The position numbers and the translations under genes are program-made. The notes under the pieces are model-generated. The model was not told the DNA's origin. It did not search any database and saw only the letters and a list, made by a program, of their open reading frames with translations. Positions 7,994 to 16,865 of a stretch of DNA of 42,756 nt are shown one piece after another. Position 1 is the first letter of the stretch. Every line of letters begins with the position of its first letter. Source of the stretch: Marinilabiliaceae bacterium (lineage in GTDB: Bacteria; Bacteroidota; Bacteroidia; Bacteroidales; Marinilabiliaceae); the NCBI GenBank assembly GCA_016342595.1, contig JAEINY010000021.1, forward strand, positions 1 through 42,756, read 5' to 3'.

Positions 7994-10252
7994 ATGGAGA
8001 ACATTTATTTTATTTTGGTCATTGTGTTGTTTGCCTTGGCCATTTCCGATTTGGTTGTCGGAGTCAGCAATGATGCTGTTAACTTTCTTAACTCCGCTAT
8101 TGGAGCTAAAGCTGCACCCTTTAAGGTGATTATGATTATTGCCGCACTGGGCATTCTTTTTGGAGCCACCTTCTCCAGTGGAATGATGGAAGTGGCACGA
8201 AAGGGAATTTTTAACCCGCAGTATTTCTATTTTTCGGAGATCATGATCATATTCCTGGCGGTTATGATCACAGATGTGATCCTGCTTGACCTGTTCAACA
8301 CCTTTGGAATGCCCACCTCAACCACCGTATCCATTGTGTTTGAGCTTTTAGGAGCAGCGGTGGCTGTAGCGTTGATCAAGGTCATGAATAACCCGGAAAT
8401 TCCGCTAAGTGAATACATCAATACCGCCAAGGCACTGGCTATTATATCAGGAATCCTGTTATCCGTAGTCATTTCCTTCTCCGTGGGAGCCATTGTACAG
8501 TTCTTCACCCGGGTTTTGTTTTCATTTAATTATTCTAAACGGTTAAAATATTTAGGTGCACTGTGGGGTGGAATCGCGATATCTGCTATCACCTACTTTA
8601 TCCTTATTAAGGGAGCAAAAGGGGCTTCATTTATGGATAGTGCCGCCAAAGAGTGGATCAAAGGTAACAGCTTCCTTATTTTAGTTTATAGTTTTATTGG
8701 CTGGACAATAATACTCCAAGTGGCCAAACTAATCTTCAAAGTGGATCTTTTAAAAATCATTGTTCTCGCGGGAACCTTTGCTTTGGCAATGGCTTTTGCA
8801 GGGAATGACCTGGTCAACTTTATTGGGGTGCCATTAGCCGGTTTTGAATCATTTAAAATTTTTAACGCGACTCCGGGAGCAGCGCCTGATGGATTATTGA
8901 TGTCCTCCTTAGCCGGAAAAGTGAAAACAGATACTTATATGCTAATCATTGCAGGTATCATCATGGTGGTTACCTTATGGACATCCAAAAAAGCCCGGGG
9001 CGTTGTAAAAACATCACTGGCCTTAAGCCGTCAGCACGAGGGCGACGAGCGCTTTGGTTCCAGTTATTTTGCACGTTCCATTGTGAGAGCATCGATTAAC
9101 TTATCCAATGGTTTATCAGTTATTGTTCCTGCCGGAATTAGAAATTCGATCAGTCGTCAATTTGACTCTTCGGCCTATGAAGAAGAACGTCAAAAACTAG
9201 GTGAAGACGCCCCTAACTTTGATATGATCCGTGCTTCAGTGAACCTGGTTGTGGCCAGTATTCTGATCGCTATTGCTACCAACATGAAATTACCACTCTC
9301 TACCACTTATGTAACCTTTATGGTGGCAATGGGTAGTTCATTAGCTGACCGGGCCTGGGGCCGTGAAAGTGCTGTGTATCGTATTACAGGGGTACTCTCT
9401 GTGATTGGAGGATGGTTTTTCACTGCTTTTTCAGCCTTTACTGTTGCTTTTATAGTAGCTCTAATTATTAGTTGGAGTGGTCCTGTTGGTATCTTTGCAC
9501 TGGTTATTTTGGCAGCATATATCATGTTCAGAACGCATGCCATGCACAAAAAAACGGAGAGTGAAAAAACCGAAATTAAGGATATTGAAATTGAAGAGGT
9601 AAACGGAGAGATCCTGGCCGAAAAAGTACTTGAAAAATGTAAAGTGAGTGTATCAGATACCCTCCAAAAGGTATCTACTCTATACGGACAAACTATTCAT
9701 GACTTCGAAGCCGAAGATCGTAAAGGGCTAAAAAACATCTCAAAGGAAATTGCCACCTTAAATAAGAAGACCAAGAAGCTTAAAAATAATGTTTACACCA
9801 CCGTCAGAAAGCTGCAGGAGCAATCCATTGATTCCAGCCTGTATTATGTGCAAGTTCTGGATTACTTAAGAGAAACCGCTCATTGTTTAACCTTCATTGC
9901 CGATCCGTGTTTCCAACACATCGATAATAATCACAAGGTATTTAAGCCTGAACAATTTGAAGATTTAAATAACTTGAAGGTTGTTGTCACTGATTTATTG
10001 GATACGGTCACTCAAATGATCACTTCAGGCGATTACGCAGGTATCGACGGTTTATTGGAGAAACAACAAAACGTACTGGAAACCATTCGCCTGAACCGTA
10101 AAGCTCAGCTAAAACGCATTAAAAACGACAAAGCGGGGACTAAAGTGAGTATGTTGTATCTTAATATACTTCATGAAACTCAAAACATGTTATTGCATTT
10201 AATAAACTTAGCGAAAGCACAACGTGACTTCGTAGATTTTCAGTCTAAATAA
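7994..10252 (+). CDS. PiT-family inorganic phosphate transporter with PhoU-like C-terminal domain
   Basis: This is a sodium- or proton-coupled phosphate permease of the inner membrane, 752 aa. The two inverted PiT repeats are evident: the first signature is GVSNDAVNFLNSAIGAKA near residue 30, and the second is GNDLVNFIGVPLAGFES near residue 275. About ten to twelve membrane segments run to residue ~520. The last ~220 residues are hydrophilic and helical (TLNKKTKKLKNNV, YYVQVLDYLRETAHC) and resemble the PhoU/DUF47 helical-bundle family, so transporter and regulator appear fused. The start follows from the -7 box at 7953. A TTAACA array upstream suggests phosphate-starvation control. A hairpin terminator follows, then a porin gene. 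Confidence 0.92.
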   Translation: MENIYFILVIVLFALAISDLVVGVSNDAVNFLNSAIGAKAAPFKVIMIIAALGILFGATFSSGMMEVARKGIFNPQYFYFSEIMIIFLAVMITDVILLDLFNTFGMPTSTTVSIVFELLGAAVAVALIKVMNNPEIPLSEYINTAKALAIISGILLSVVISFSVGAIVQFFTRVLFSFNYSKRLKYLGALWGGIAISAITYFILIKGAKGASFMDSAAKEWIKGNSFLILVYSFIGWTIILQVAKLIFKVDLLKIIVLAGTFALAMAFAGNDLVNFIGVPLAGFESFKIFNATPGAAPDGLLMSSLAGKVKTDTYMLIIAGIIMVVTLWTSKKARGVVKTSLALSRQHEGDERFGSSYFARSIVRASINLSNGLSVIVPAGIRNSISRQFDSSAYEEERQKLGEDAPNFDMIRASVNLVVASILIAIATNMKLPLSTTYVTFMVAMGSSLADRAWGRESAVYRITGVLSVIGGWFFTAFSAFTVAFIVALIISWSGPVGIFALVILAAYIMFRTHAMHKKTESEKTEIKDIEIEEVNGEILAEKVLEKCKVSVSDTLQKVSTLYGQTIHDFEAEDRKGLKNISKEIATLNKKTKKLKNNVYTTVRKLQEQSIDSSLYYVQVLDYLRETAHCLTFIADPCFQHIDNNHKVFKPEQFEDLNNLKVVVTDLLDTVTQMITSGDYAGIDGLLEKQQNVLETIRLNRKAQLKRIKNDKAGTKVSMLYLNILHETQNMLLHLINLAKAQRDFVDFQSK

Positions 10253-10259
10253 TAATTAC

Positions 10260-10300
10260 AAACAGGAAGGAATCGGGAACTCCTTCCTGTTTATCTTTTT
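10260..10300 (+). terminator. Rho-independent terminator after the phosphate transporter
   Basis: The stem AACAGGAAGGA / TCCTTCCTGTT (11 bp) has a 9-nt loop. It is followed by TTATCTTTTTTCG and lies directly after the stop codon. Confidence 0.8.
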
Positions 10301-10402
10301 TCGTAACACACACTATTTTTTTGTAACTTTCCTTTTAGCTTCAAATATGCTGGCTGAGAGAGTGTGAAATTTAATTTACAGGAATTTAAACGGGAAGAAA
10401 TC

Positions 10403-11407
10403 ATGCTAAAGAAAACATTATCCACTTTCATAGCATTCGCGCTATTTGCAGGTGTTCATGCACAAGAAAAAGAAGAATTTAAGCCACATGGCAAAGTAGA
10501 AGGCCGCATCTTTGCAAACTTCAATGCTGATGTAACAGGTGATGGCGAAGCTAAAGCGTTCGAATTAAAAAGGGCTTATCTGGGCTATTCATATCAAATT
10601 ACTCCTGAATTAAAAGCTAAAATCAAACTGGATGTAGGAGGAAGTGAATTTATTCAAGAAGATGTAGAGTCTCAATATGCCTATTTTAAAACAGCCGCAG
10701 TCTATTATGAAAAGGACAATTGGTTTGTGGCATTTGGTCTGCACGACACCTATCAATTTAAAGTACAGGAAAAACTTTGGGGCAAACGCTATGTGTTGCC
10801 TTCTATGCTGGATAAACAGAAATTTGATTTCAGTGCTGATATCGGGGCTTCTGCAGCTTACCATTTTGATAATGTATCGCTTGATTTTTCCCTGTTTAAC
10901 GGCGAAGGCTATAAACAATTGCAACAAGATGATGCCTTTAGAGCAGGACTGGGCGCCACCGGATACTTACTGGATAGAAAGATCATCCTGCGTGGATATA
11001 GTGATTATTCATCACACGATGTGCATTTAGCCTCTTATACCGGTTTTATCGGCTTGGATATGGATAAGTGGTCATTGGGAGCTGAATACACTTTCCAGGA
11101 TAACTATGCATATATGGAAGGTCATGATCGTAATGCCTACTCTTTATTTGGTCAGTACAACTTTACACCAAAATTTGGAGTATGGGCCCGAGTGGATGGT
11201 ATTTCTTCAGATTTCGCTTCAGATGTGGATCCGGAGTACGTAGATAAATGGCAAAAAAAAGACGGCACCTACTTTTACCCGGGTGTGGAATACATCATTG
11301 TTCCAAAACACCTAAAAGCTTCCTTTAATTATCATCATCATGTAGACGATACGGCTGGTAACCATGAAGATGGTCAGATTTTCTTTAATATCGAAGTGAG
11401 ATTCTAA
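10403..11407 (+). CDS. Outer-membrane porin, OprP/OprO-like
   Basis: This is a predicted beta-barrel outer-membrane porin, 334 aa. It has a signal peptide (~1-20, ending GVHAQ) followed by alternating amphipathic strands, for example FELKRAYLGYSYQI and KAKIKLDVGG. It ends with a typical barrel C-terminus (IFFNIEVRF, terminal Phe). The AYLGY segment and overall layout fit phosphate-selective-type porins. Its position right after a PiT permease supports phosphate uptake across the outer membrane, but selectivity is inferred. The ATG at 10403 is preferred over 10364 because it places the signal peptide at the N-terminus. The separate terminator before it suggests its own promoter or read-through. 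Confidence 0.85.
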   Translation: MLKKTLSTFIAFALFAGVHAQEKEEFKPHGKVEGRIFANFNADVTGDGEAKAFELKRAYLGYSYQITPELKAKIKLDVGGSEFIQEDVESQYAYFKTAAVYYEKDNWFVAFGLHDTYQFKVQEKLWGKRYVLPSMLDKQKFDFSADIGASAAYHFDNVSLDFSLFNGEGYKQLQQDDAFRAGLGATGYLLDRKIILRGYSDYSSHDVHLASYTGFIGLDMDKWSLGAEYTFQDNYAYMEGHDRNAYSLFGQYNFTPKFGVWARVDGISSDFASDVDPEYVDKWQKKDGTYFYPGVEYIIVPKHLKASFNYHHHVDDTAGNHEDGQIFFNIEVRF

Positions 11408-11422
11408 TACAGATATTCCATT

Positions 11423-11462
11423 AAAAAAGGTCCTTGAATTCATTTTCAAGGACCTTTTTTTG
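11423..11462 (+). terminator. Rho-independent terminator after the porin
   Basis: AAAAAAGGTCCTTGAA pairs with TTCAAGGACCTTTTTTT around a 6-nt loop. This is a long stem with a T-tract, 15 bases after the stop. Confidence 0.9.
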
Positions 11463-11527
11463 TTTTAGCCCAACCCGTCAATTCAAAACAAAAAATCCAC
11501 AAAAGTATAAATACCCATTATTAGGTA

Positions 11528-11558
11528 TTGTTTTAATTAGCGTTTTTTTTCACTTTTG
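11528..11558 (+). promoter_or_regulatory. Promoter-like TTG / CACTTTTG pair
   Basis: TTG at 11528-11530 lies 20 bp before CACTTTTG at 11551-11558, close to the Bacteroidota TTG-N19-TAnnTTTG layout. Transcription would begin almost at the GTG at 11564, implying a leaderless message, or initiation at the ATG at 11606. Confidence 0.4.
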
Positions 11559-11563
11559 CAACC

Positions 11564-11914
11564 GTGAATAAACAAACAAGGACATATAATAAATGGATAA
11601 AAGCGATGAGCATCGTATGTATTACGGTATTCTCATTGTTAGTCATCAATAATGCCCTGTTTCATCACACCCACAAATTGGAATCGGGAAAGCTGGTTAG
11701 CCATGCTCACCCGTTTAGTAAGAGTGCACACCATCACAGTGCCGGTGAAGTATGCTATTACGATAACCTACAGATATTAACCAGTCAGGAGCTACCCAAG
11801 CTGCTCCCCGATGTTTATCTGGTATTAGAGCACTCTCTCATCGTTGTTGACGTCGACATTTTCTCAACAGAAATAGTTGGCATTTCGCAAAGCAGGGCCC
11901 CTCCTTGCTGTTAA
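11564..11914 (+). CDS. Small His-rich membrane-anchored or secreted protein
   Basis: This is a 116-aa protein with no recognised domain. A basic N-terminus (KQTRTYNKWIK) precedes one hydrophobic segment (~15-31), which could be a signal peptide or anchor. A His-rich stretch follows (FHHTHKLESG, SHAHPF, SAHHHSAGE), and the protein ends in RAPPCC. The histidines and terminal cysteines suggest metal binding. Similar small proteins with HTH...HAHPF-like stretches occur in Bacteroidota next to TonB-dependent receptors (recalled, not checked), and the next gene is such a receptor. The start is the GTG at 11564, which supplies the positive N-region; the ATG at 11606 is the alternative. Confidence 0.7.
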   Translation: MNKQTRTYNKWIKAMSIVCITVFSLLVINNALFHHTHKLESGKLVSHAHPFSKSAHHHSAGEVCYYDNLQILTSQELPKLLPDVYLVLEHSLIVVDVDIFSTEIVGISQSRAPPCC

Positions 11915-12112
11915 AAATCGTCTTTCATAAATTATATGTTCCGCTTTCCATCAACTTGGGTTTAATCCAGGCTGGTCCTAGGAATATATAAGCACAATCA
12001 ATTCGATTAACACAGAATTGGGATTGTCTAATGCAGGGAATTTATTCATTGTATAAGGGATCAATCTGTATAAAACACACACAATAAATCATAATTTTCT
12101 GAATCATCTAAA

Positions 12113-14449
12113 ATGAGACTAATTAAAGTTGCATTATTAGCGTTGACGTTTGTATTATTTACGAACCTAACCTTTTCACAATCTGCACCCCCAAAACCCT
12201 TGTGCAGTATTCAAGGAAACATCACTGCCGAAGGAGAAGCACTGCCTTTTGCGACCGTATCTATTAAATCAACCACATTGGGAACTGCCTCCGGGGCGGA
12301 TGGCGATTTCGAGTTATACCATGTGCCCGATGGTGAATATGTCGTCCGTATCCAGGCATTGGGCTTTAAACCCCTTGAAAAATCGGTTACTTTCAAAACA
12401 GGAAGACCTGTTGAACTAAATGTGGAATTGGAAAGCGACGTTTTAGGCCTCGAACAAATAGTTGTCACCGCCGATCGTAATGAGCGTAAACGAACCGAAT
12501 CCTCCACCATTGTCAATACACTGAATCCTAAAACACTTGAAAATACGGAAGCTATTTCGGTAGGTGAAGGTTTGAATTACGTACCAGGCCTGCGACTGGA
12601 GAACAACTGTCAAAACTGTGGTTTTACGCAACTACGGATAAACGGTATGGACGGTGCCCATACGCAGGTGTTGGTCAACAGCCGTGCCATTTTCAGTAAC
12701 CTGGCAGGCGTATACGGATTGGAGTTACTGCCATCCAGTATGATCGACCGCATTGAAGTTATTCGCGGGGGTGGGTCAGCACTTTATGGCTCCAATGCGG
12801 TGGCAGGTACTGTAAACCTGATCACCAAAGATCCGCTGAATAATTCATACGAGGTTAAAATGCAGCAGAGTTTTGTTGGTGTTGGCCTTGATGATGCAGA
12901 TGCTGAATCAGACCGATCCATTAATATGAATGCCTCTATTGTCAGTGAAGATAAAAAAACGGGCTTATCCATCTTCGGTTTTAACCGTAGCAAAGATCCT
13001 TTTGACGCCAATGATGATGGATTTTCTGAAGGATCAAAAATTGAAAACCTTACTTTTGGCGGGCGCCTCTACCACCGATTGGACTATCGTAGTAAAATCA
13101 CGGCAGACTTCATCCGGGTGAATGAAAACCGCCGTGGTGGTAATATGTTTGACTATCCACTTCATGAATCAGACATCTCCGAGGCTGTAGATCATAAAAT
13201 TACAACCGGAGCATTGACCTACGAACGTTTTGTGGGCGCTGCAGGCATGTGGTCGGTTTATGGATCTGCTCAACAAGTAGACCGCGCTTCCTATTATGGC
13301 GCAGAGCAAGATTTAAGTGCTTACGGCCAATCAGAAGGGATGACCTACAATGTAGGTAGTCAGTACTCTGCTGAATTTGGTAAAAACTCACTGGTGACCG
13401 GAATAGAATTGGTACACGACGATTTATTAGATGAAAAACTTGGCCAAAAAAACATTCGGCCTACCACGACTATTACCGATCAAAACATCAACATTATAGG
13501 TGCTTTTGCTCAGTTCGACCGCACTTTCGGACCAGTGAAAGCCTCACTAGGCGCACGTTACGATTATTATGATATTAAAGACAATGAAAACTCTGATGGC
13601 GATAACGATGGCCATGTCTTAAGCCCCAGAGCCACTTTGCTCTGGAACATCACACCTGCATTTCAATGGCGTACCAGTTATTCACAAGGCTATCGTGCTC
13701 CTCAGGTATTTGATGAAGATTTACACATTGAAGTATCTGGTGCTCGTAAGGTGATTCATGAAAATTCTGATGACCTGACGGTAGAGAGAAGTCACAGTTA
13801 TATGACTTCATTTGATTATAACACCCAATTAGGCAGTTGGAATATTGGTTTATTAGCCGAAGGGTTCTATACGAAACTAAACGATGCTTTTGCCCAGGAA
13901 TATGGAGAAGCTGATGAAAATGGTGTTGTGACTAAAACCCGCTATAATTCCGAAGGCGGTGCAGTGGTAAAAGGAATAAATCTGGAAGCCACACTGGCTC
14001 CTTCCTCGAACTTATATTTTAAAGGAGGTTACACAATACAAAGCAGCAACTATGAAGAGGGGCAGGAATTTGGTGAGAAAGAGTTCTTCCGTACTCCGAA
14101 AGATTATGGATTCTTCACGATTGATTACGACGTAACACCGCGCATCTGTTTAATTGCCAATGGTACCTATACCGGTAAAATGAAAGTACCTTACTTTGGA
14201 AATACAATTGCAGATCCTGAGGCCGGAGAGTTACGTACTTCTGAGTCATTCATGGATCTTGGATTTAAAGCTGAATACGACATCAAGTTGGCCGGGCTAC
14301 CATTCAAACTATTTGGCGGCGTTAAAAACATCTTTAACTCCTACCAGGATGATTTTGATAAAGGTATAGACCGGGATCCAGCTTATATTTATGGCCCTGG
14401 AGCCCCTCGCACTGTTTACTTTGGTATTAAGCTAAGTAATTTGCTATAG
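12113..14449 (+). CDS. TonB-dependent receptor with CxxC plug motif, probable metal or metal-complex uptake
   Basis: This is a 778-aa outer-membrane receptor. It has a signal peptide (~1-23), a carboxypeptidase-regulatory-like domain (~30-112) and a plug (~120-245) containing QIVVTADRNE, VLVNSRAIFS and EVIRGGGSALYGSNAVAG. A large barrel follows. The plug carries an unusual CQNC pair (residues 166-169) in the stretch leading to FTQLRINGMDGAH. This conserved-looking stretch distinguishes a subgroup of Bacteroidota receptors. Together with the His-rich small protein just upstream, it suggests transport of a metal ion or metal complex, which is an inference. The barrel ends near VYFGIKLSNLL. Confidence 0.93.
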   Translation: MRLIKVALLALTFVLFTNLTFSQSAPPKPLCSIQGNITAEGEALPFATVSIKSTTLGTASGADGDFELYHVPDGEYVVRIQALGFKPLEKSVTFKTGRPVELNVELESDVLGLEQIVVTADRNERKRTESSTIVNTLNPKTLENTEAISVGEGLNYVPGLRLENNCQNCGFTQLRINGMDGAHTQVLVNSRAIFSNLAGVYGLELLPSSMIDRIEVIRGGGSALYGSNAVAGTVNLITKDPLNNSYEVKMQQSFVGVGLDDADAESDRSINMNASIVSEDKKTGLSIFGFNRSKDPFDANDDGFSEGSKIENLTFGGRLYHRLDYRSKITADFIRVNENRRGGNMFDYPLHESDISEAVDHKITTGALTYERFVGAAGMWSVYGSAQQVDRASYYGAEQDLSAYGQSEGMTYNVGSQYSAEFGKNSLVTGIELVHDDLLDEKLGQKNIRPTTTITDQNINIIGAFAQFDRTFGPVKASLGARYDYYDIKDNENSDGDNDGHVLSPRATLLWNITPAFQWRTSYSQGYRAPQVFDEDLHIEVSGARKVIHENSDDLTVERSHSYMTSFDYNTQLGSWNIGLLAEGFYTKLNDAFAQEYGEADENGVVTKTRYNSEGGAVVKGINLEATLAPSSNLYFKGGYTIQSSNYEEGQEFGEKEFFRTPKDYGFFTIDYDVTPRICLIANGTYTGKMKVPYFGNTIADPEAGELRTSESFMDLGFKAEYDIKLAGLPFKLFGGVKNIFNSYQDDFDKGIDRDPAYIYGPGAPRTVYFGIKLSNLL

Positions 14450-14458
14450 TATTCGGCA

Positions 14459-14486
14459 CCTGACTAACGACGTTTTTATAGTCAGG
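14459..14486 (+). terminator. Hairpin after the TonB-dependent receptor
   Basis: CCTGACTA / TAGTCAGG form an 8-bp stem with a 12-nt loop, ten bases after the stop. No T-tract is seen; the stronger terminator lies just downstream. Confidence 0.5.
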
Positions 14487-14513
14487 CGCTGAATAGAGTG
14501 CATATTTCAATTC

Positions 14514-14548
14514 ACCGACATTCCTGGATTTAGGGATGTCGGTTTTTT
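14514..14548 (+). terminator. Rho-independent terminator
   Basis: CCGACAT pairs with ATGTCGG, extended inward by CC/GG, and a run of six T follows. It probably ends transcription of the His-rich protein and receptor unit. Confidence 0.8.
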
Positions 14549-14640
14549 ATTGAATATACCGTTTACTAATCAAAATGCGCCATTAATGCGTTTCACTTCT
14601 AAACGCGCCCATTGATTATGTATCGGCATTATACCAGCGC

Positions 14641-14658
14641 ATGCGATAGCAATCGCAT
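14641..14658. repeat. Palindrome ATGCGAT-AGCA-ATCGCAT
   Basis: This is a perfect 7-bp inverted repeat around AGCA. It has the same core (CGATAGCRATCG) as the palindrome at 41940-41957, so it may belong to a dispersed palindromic family. Confidence 0.5.
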
Positions 14659-14709
14659 TTGATATTTAATTGGTATTAAAGGCATATTTAACTGTAATGC
14701 GTACCTATT

Positions 14710-14930
14710 CAATAGACTGGTTTGTCCAGACCCTCGGGACAGGCGTGTCCACCGGCTCGGGACCGCAGTGTCCCTACAGCATGGACAAGAGCGAGCAGGT
14801 GAGGGAGGCTGTTTTTGATGGCAGCTGCCTGCAAATACAAGGAGCATGTCACCAGTTTGAAGGGGGAAGGGTCCATCAGAAGTGCGGGACCCGCCATATA
14901 CGAGGGGCAATCATTGTGCGGGAATGAGAT
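14710..14930. repeat. GC-rich structured island with tandem 23-bp palindromic units
   Basis: This stretch is visibly richer in G+C than its surroundings and full of short inverted repeats. Two adjacent units begin CTCGGGAC at 14733 and 14756, exactly 23 bp apart, each with an internal GGAC...GTCC dyad. Weaker units flank them. Further on are the palindrome GGCAGCTGCC (14820-14829) and GGGTCC...GGACCC arms near 14870-14895. Several overlapping frames are open on both strands, but none shows protein-like features, so no gene is called. It may be a dispersed repeat or a structured RNA. Confidence 0.5.
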
Positions 14931-14949
14931 GGATGTAATAGCCTTATTG

Positions 14950-15198
14950 TTACAACTCAATGCCTCGCAAGAAAAGTCCCCGTGGTATGCCGTAGGGATA
15001 TTTTGTTTTTACTAAGGTATCCTTGGAAATAGTGTCTTTAGGCAGTCCTTCCGGTTTTATACTGGGTAGAGAATCCTTTATTAAGGTTTGTCTGGTCAGC
15101 GTATCAGCTGTTTGCACTAAAATAAAATGGCTCTCTTCCATCCTATTAATGCTCCATATGAGGATTACATATAGAAATATGAAGAGTAACCATTTCAT
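14950..15198 (-). CDS. Small single-span membrane protein (hypothetical)
   Basis: This 82-aa frame follows the DUF4097-like gene after 18 bases, in the same direction. It begins with a strongly hydrophobic segment (WLLFIFLYVILIW, residues 3-15). A Thr/Lys/Asp-rich hydrophilic tail follows (TLTRQTLIKDSL, LPKDTISKDTL), so it looks like a small anchored protein exposed outside the membrane or a secreted peptide. No family is recognised. Its support is position in the operon and the plausible N-terminus; the 3' end approaches the GC-rich island at 14930. Confidence 0.5.
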   Translation of the reverse strand: MKWLLFIFLYVILIWSINRMEESHFILVQTADTLTRQTLIKDSLPSIKPEGLPKDTISKDTLVKTKYPYGIPRGLFLRGIEL

Positions 15199-15216
15199 GT
15201 TTATTAACTTAAAAAT

Positions 15217-15843
15217 CTAATTCTTATTCTTCCTTAAATACACATTTCCACTGATGGTTTCAAGAGCGATCTCCGTCCCTCCCCCATTGAGTGTAGCATC
15301 CACTTCGGCCCCCACTACTTTATTTTTCAGCGGACCTGAAAACTCCAGATCCAGATCACTATAAATATCGCCCGATATCGTCTTAGCACGAATATCAGCT
15401 TTTACCTTATTGGATAGCGAGAGATCGATGAAACCACTGATCGTTTTATAGTGAATAGCCCCCAATCCACTCCATGAAGCGATGTCGCCTGAAATGGTAT
15501 TCACATTAATATCCGCGCCTTTGGGCACCTTAATCCGGCAATACACATCCACCTCATGACAATTCCTTTTCCTGGGTTTAAAATCACTGGATAGTTCAAT
15601 CCGCTCATGCGTCTGATCAAATTTTACTTGATACTCTTCATTATTTTTATTATCATTCACATTCACACTGAGGTGCATTTCCACCGTTTTGGAATTCCAG
15701 GTTTCAATAGAAATGGAGTCCAGGATGGGCAGATCGATTTCAATGATTTCATTTTTCCAGGTATAGCTTTGGTCATACACTTTTTGAGCGATTAAGGATG
15801 TCATAAAAGCACAACTGATAAGTATGGTAACTATTTTTTTCAT
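15217..15843 (-). CDS. Secreted DUF4097-like beta-strand repeat protein
   Basis: This is a 208-aa exported protein with a signal peptide (~1-19, ending SLIAQ). The mature part carries repeated short strands of the DUF4097 / putative-adhesin type, seen as TISGDI (twice), TISGFI and TISGNV motifs at roughly regular spacing, which predicts a right-handed beta-helix-like fold. It ends with VYLRKNKN, closely matching the C-terminus of the next upstream gene (VYLRKK), so the two are paralogues. It is the fourth gene of an ECF sigma / anti-sigma cluster. Cell-envelope association is likely, but the molecular role is unknown. Confidence 0.85.
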   Translation of the reverse strand: MKKIVTILISCAFMTSLIAQKVYDQSYTWKNEIIEIDLPILDSISIETWNSKTVEMHLSVNVNDNKNNEEYQVKFDQTHERIELSSDFKPRKRNCHEVDVYCRIKVPKGADINVNTISGDIASWSGLGAIHYKTISGFIDLSLSNKVKADIRAKTISGDIYSDLDLEFSGPLKNKVVGAEVDATLNGGGTEIALETISGNVYLRKNKN

Positions 15844-15974
15844 GATGTTTCGTTAAAGTTTAGATACAATAATGGCTGTTCAGGTTACTCACCTAAAAGC
15901 ATTTTTCAGTAAACGATTTGATTTTTAGTTAAGCCTGAACCAGGATTCGTTCTTCAGCAAGCACAATACAGACC

Positions 15975-16790
15975 TTATTTTTTGCGGAGATACACATTGC
16001 CACTAATGGATTCCATGGATATTTTCACGCCACCACTGTTGATCATTCCTTTAGTCGTACCCCCAATCCCGGATTGAATGATAGCCAATTCATCGGCTCG
16101 TTCATCTTTTACCTTCTTCTTTTCGAACGTAATATCAAAATTGGTGTATATTTCACCGCTGATGGTTTTCAATGATAATGCTGCCGGCGTATTTCCGGGC
16201 AATGCAATGTCGATATCACCACTGATGGCTGAGATAGAAGTCGGATTTTTTTGGTTAACAACACTAAATGATCCTTCGATATCCCCACTAATGGAATGAA
16301 ACATAACTGGTCCTGAGAGATCTGTAAATTTAATGTCAGCCGATAATGTTTTCACATCCACCGCCGATTTTAAGCCATGTACTTCCACATCATCATGCGC
16401 CATTGGGCTACTATAATCAATTGAAATAGCCATTTGATTGGGAATAAAAATCGTGTAATGCGCTTCTTTTGACTGTGGCGAGGCCCCATAAATCAACAAT
16501 TTATCACCGGCTTCTTTCAACTCCAAACCCAATCCGGTATTATCCACATTATTATTAAAGATTGGTGTTAAGCCCTCTGCCCGCTTATCTGGCTTTTCAT
16601 AATTCAACACTTCCACCTTAAAGGCATCACTATTACTTTGTTTAACGATAATCTTCCCCAATAACTGATCGATTCGCACTGATTTCGCTGAACTGTTCTT
16701 ACTAAATGTTAATGGTTCTCCCTTTTTTTCCTGAGCCCAAAGGACACTGCAAAAAAATGTAATGCTAACTATTACTGATATGTATTTCAT
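15975..16790 (-). CDS. Secreted DUF4097-like beta-strand repeat protein (paralogue)
   Basis: This is a 271-aa exported protein with a signal peptide (~1-19, ending SVLWAQ). The mature region has repeated DUF4097-type strands (VKTLSADI, FHSISGDI, ISAISGDI, LKTISGEI, MESISGNV) and ends in VYLRKK. It is a longer paralogue of the product at 15217-15843. The gene lies 75 bases after the anti-sigma factor stop, in the same direction, so it is probably in the same sigma-controlled unit. No catalytic residues can be pointed to. A structural or adhesive envelope role is the family expectation, not something shown here. Confidence 0.86.
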   Translation of the reverse strand: MKYISVIVSITFFCSVLWAQEKKGEPLTFSKNSSAKSVRIDQLLGKIIVKQSNSDAFKVEVLNYEKPDKRAEGLTPIFNNNVDNTGLGLELKEAGDKLLIYGASPQSKEAHYTIFIPNQMAISIDYSSPMAHDDVEVHGLKSAVDVKTLSADIKFTDLSGPVMFHSISGDIEGSFSVVNQKNPTSISAISGDIDIALPGNTPAALSLKTISGEIYTNFDITFEKKKVKDERADELAIIQSGIGGTTKGMINSGGVKISMESISGNVYLRKK

Positions 16791-16865
16791 GATTTCTTGT
16801 TTTTAAAAGGATTAACCTTTTCCGGCCGGAAAAAATGGTATTATATTAATAAACTAATCTCTTAT

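Noticed and set aside
10345-10402. CTGAGA word before the porin, reminiscent of a TPP riboswitch
   Set aside because: The other conserved helices and the downstream ACCTGA/GGATAATGCTAGCG-type parts are absent; only one short word matches.
11915-12112. Possible cobalamin riboswitch before the TonB-dependent receptor
   Set aside because: No B12-box-like sequence or matching stem pattern can be made out in the 198-bp leader.
14670-15015. Several overlapping open frames on both strands in the GC-rich island
   Set aside because: They overlap one another, show no domain, signal or start context, and the DNA itself is built of palindromes.
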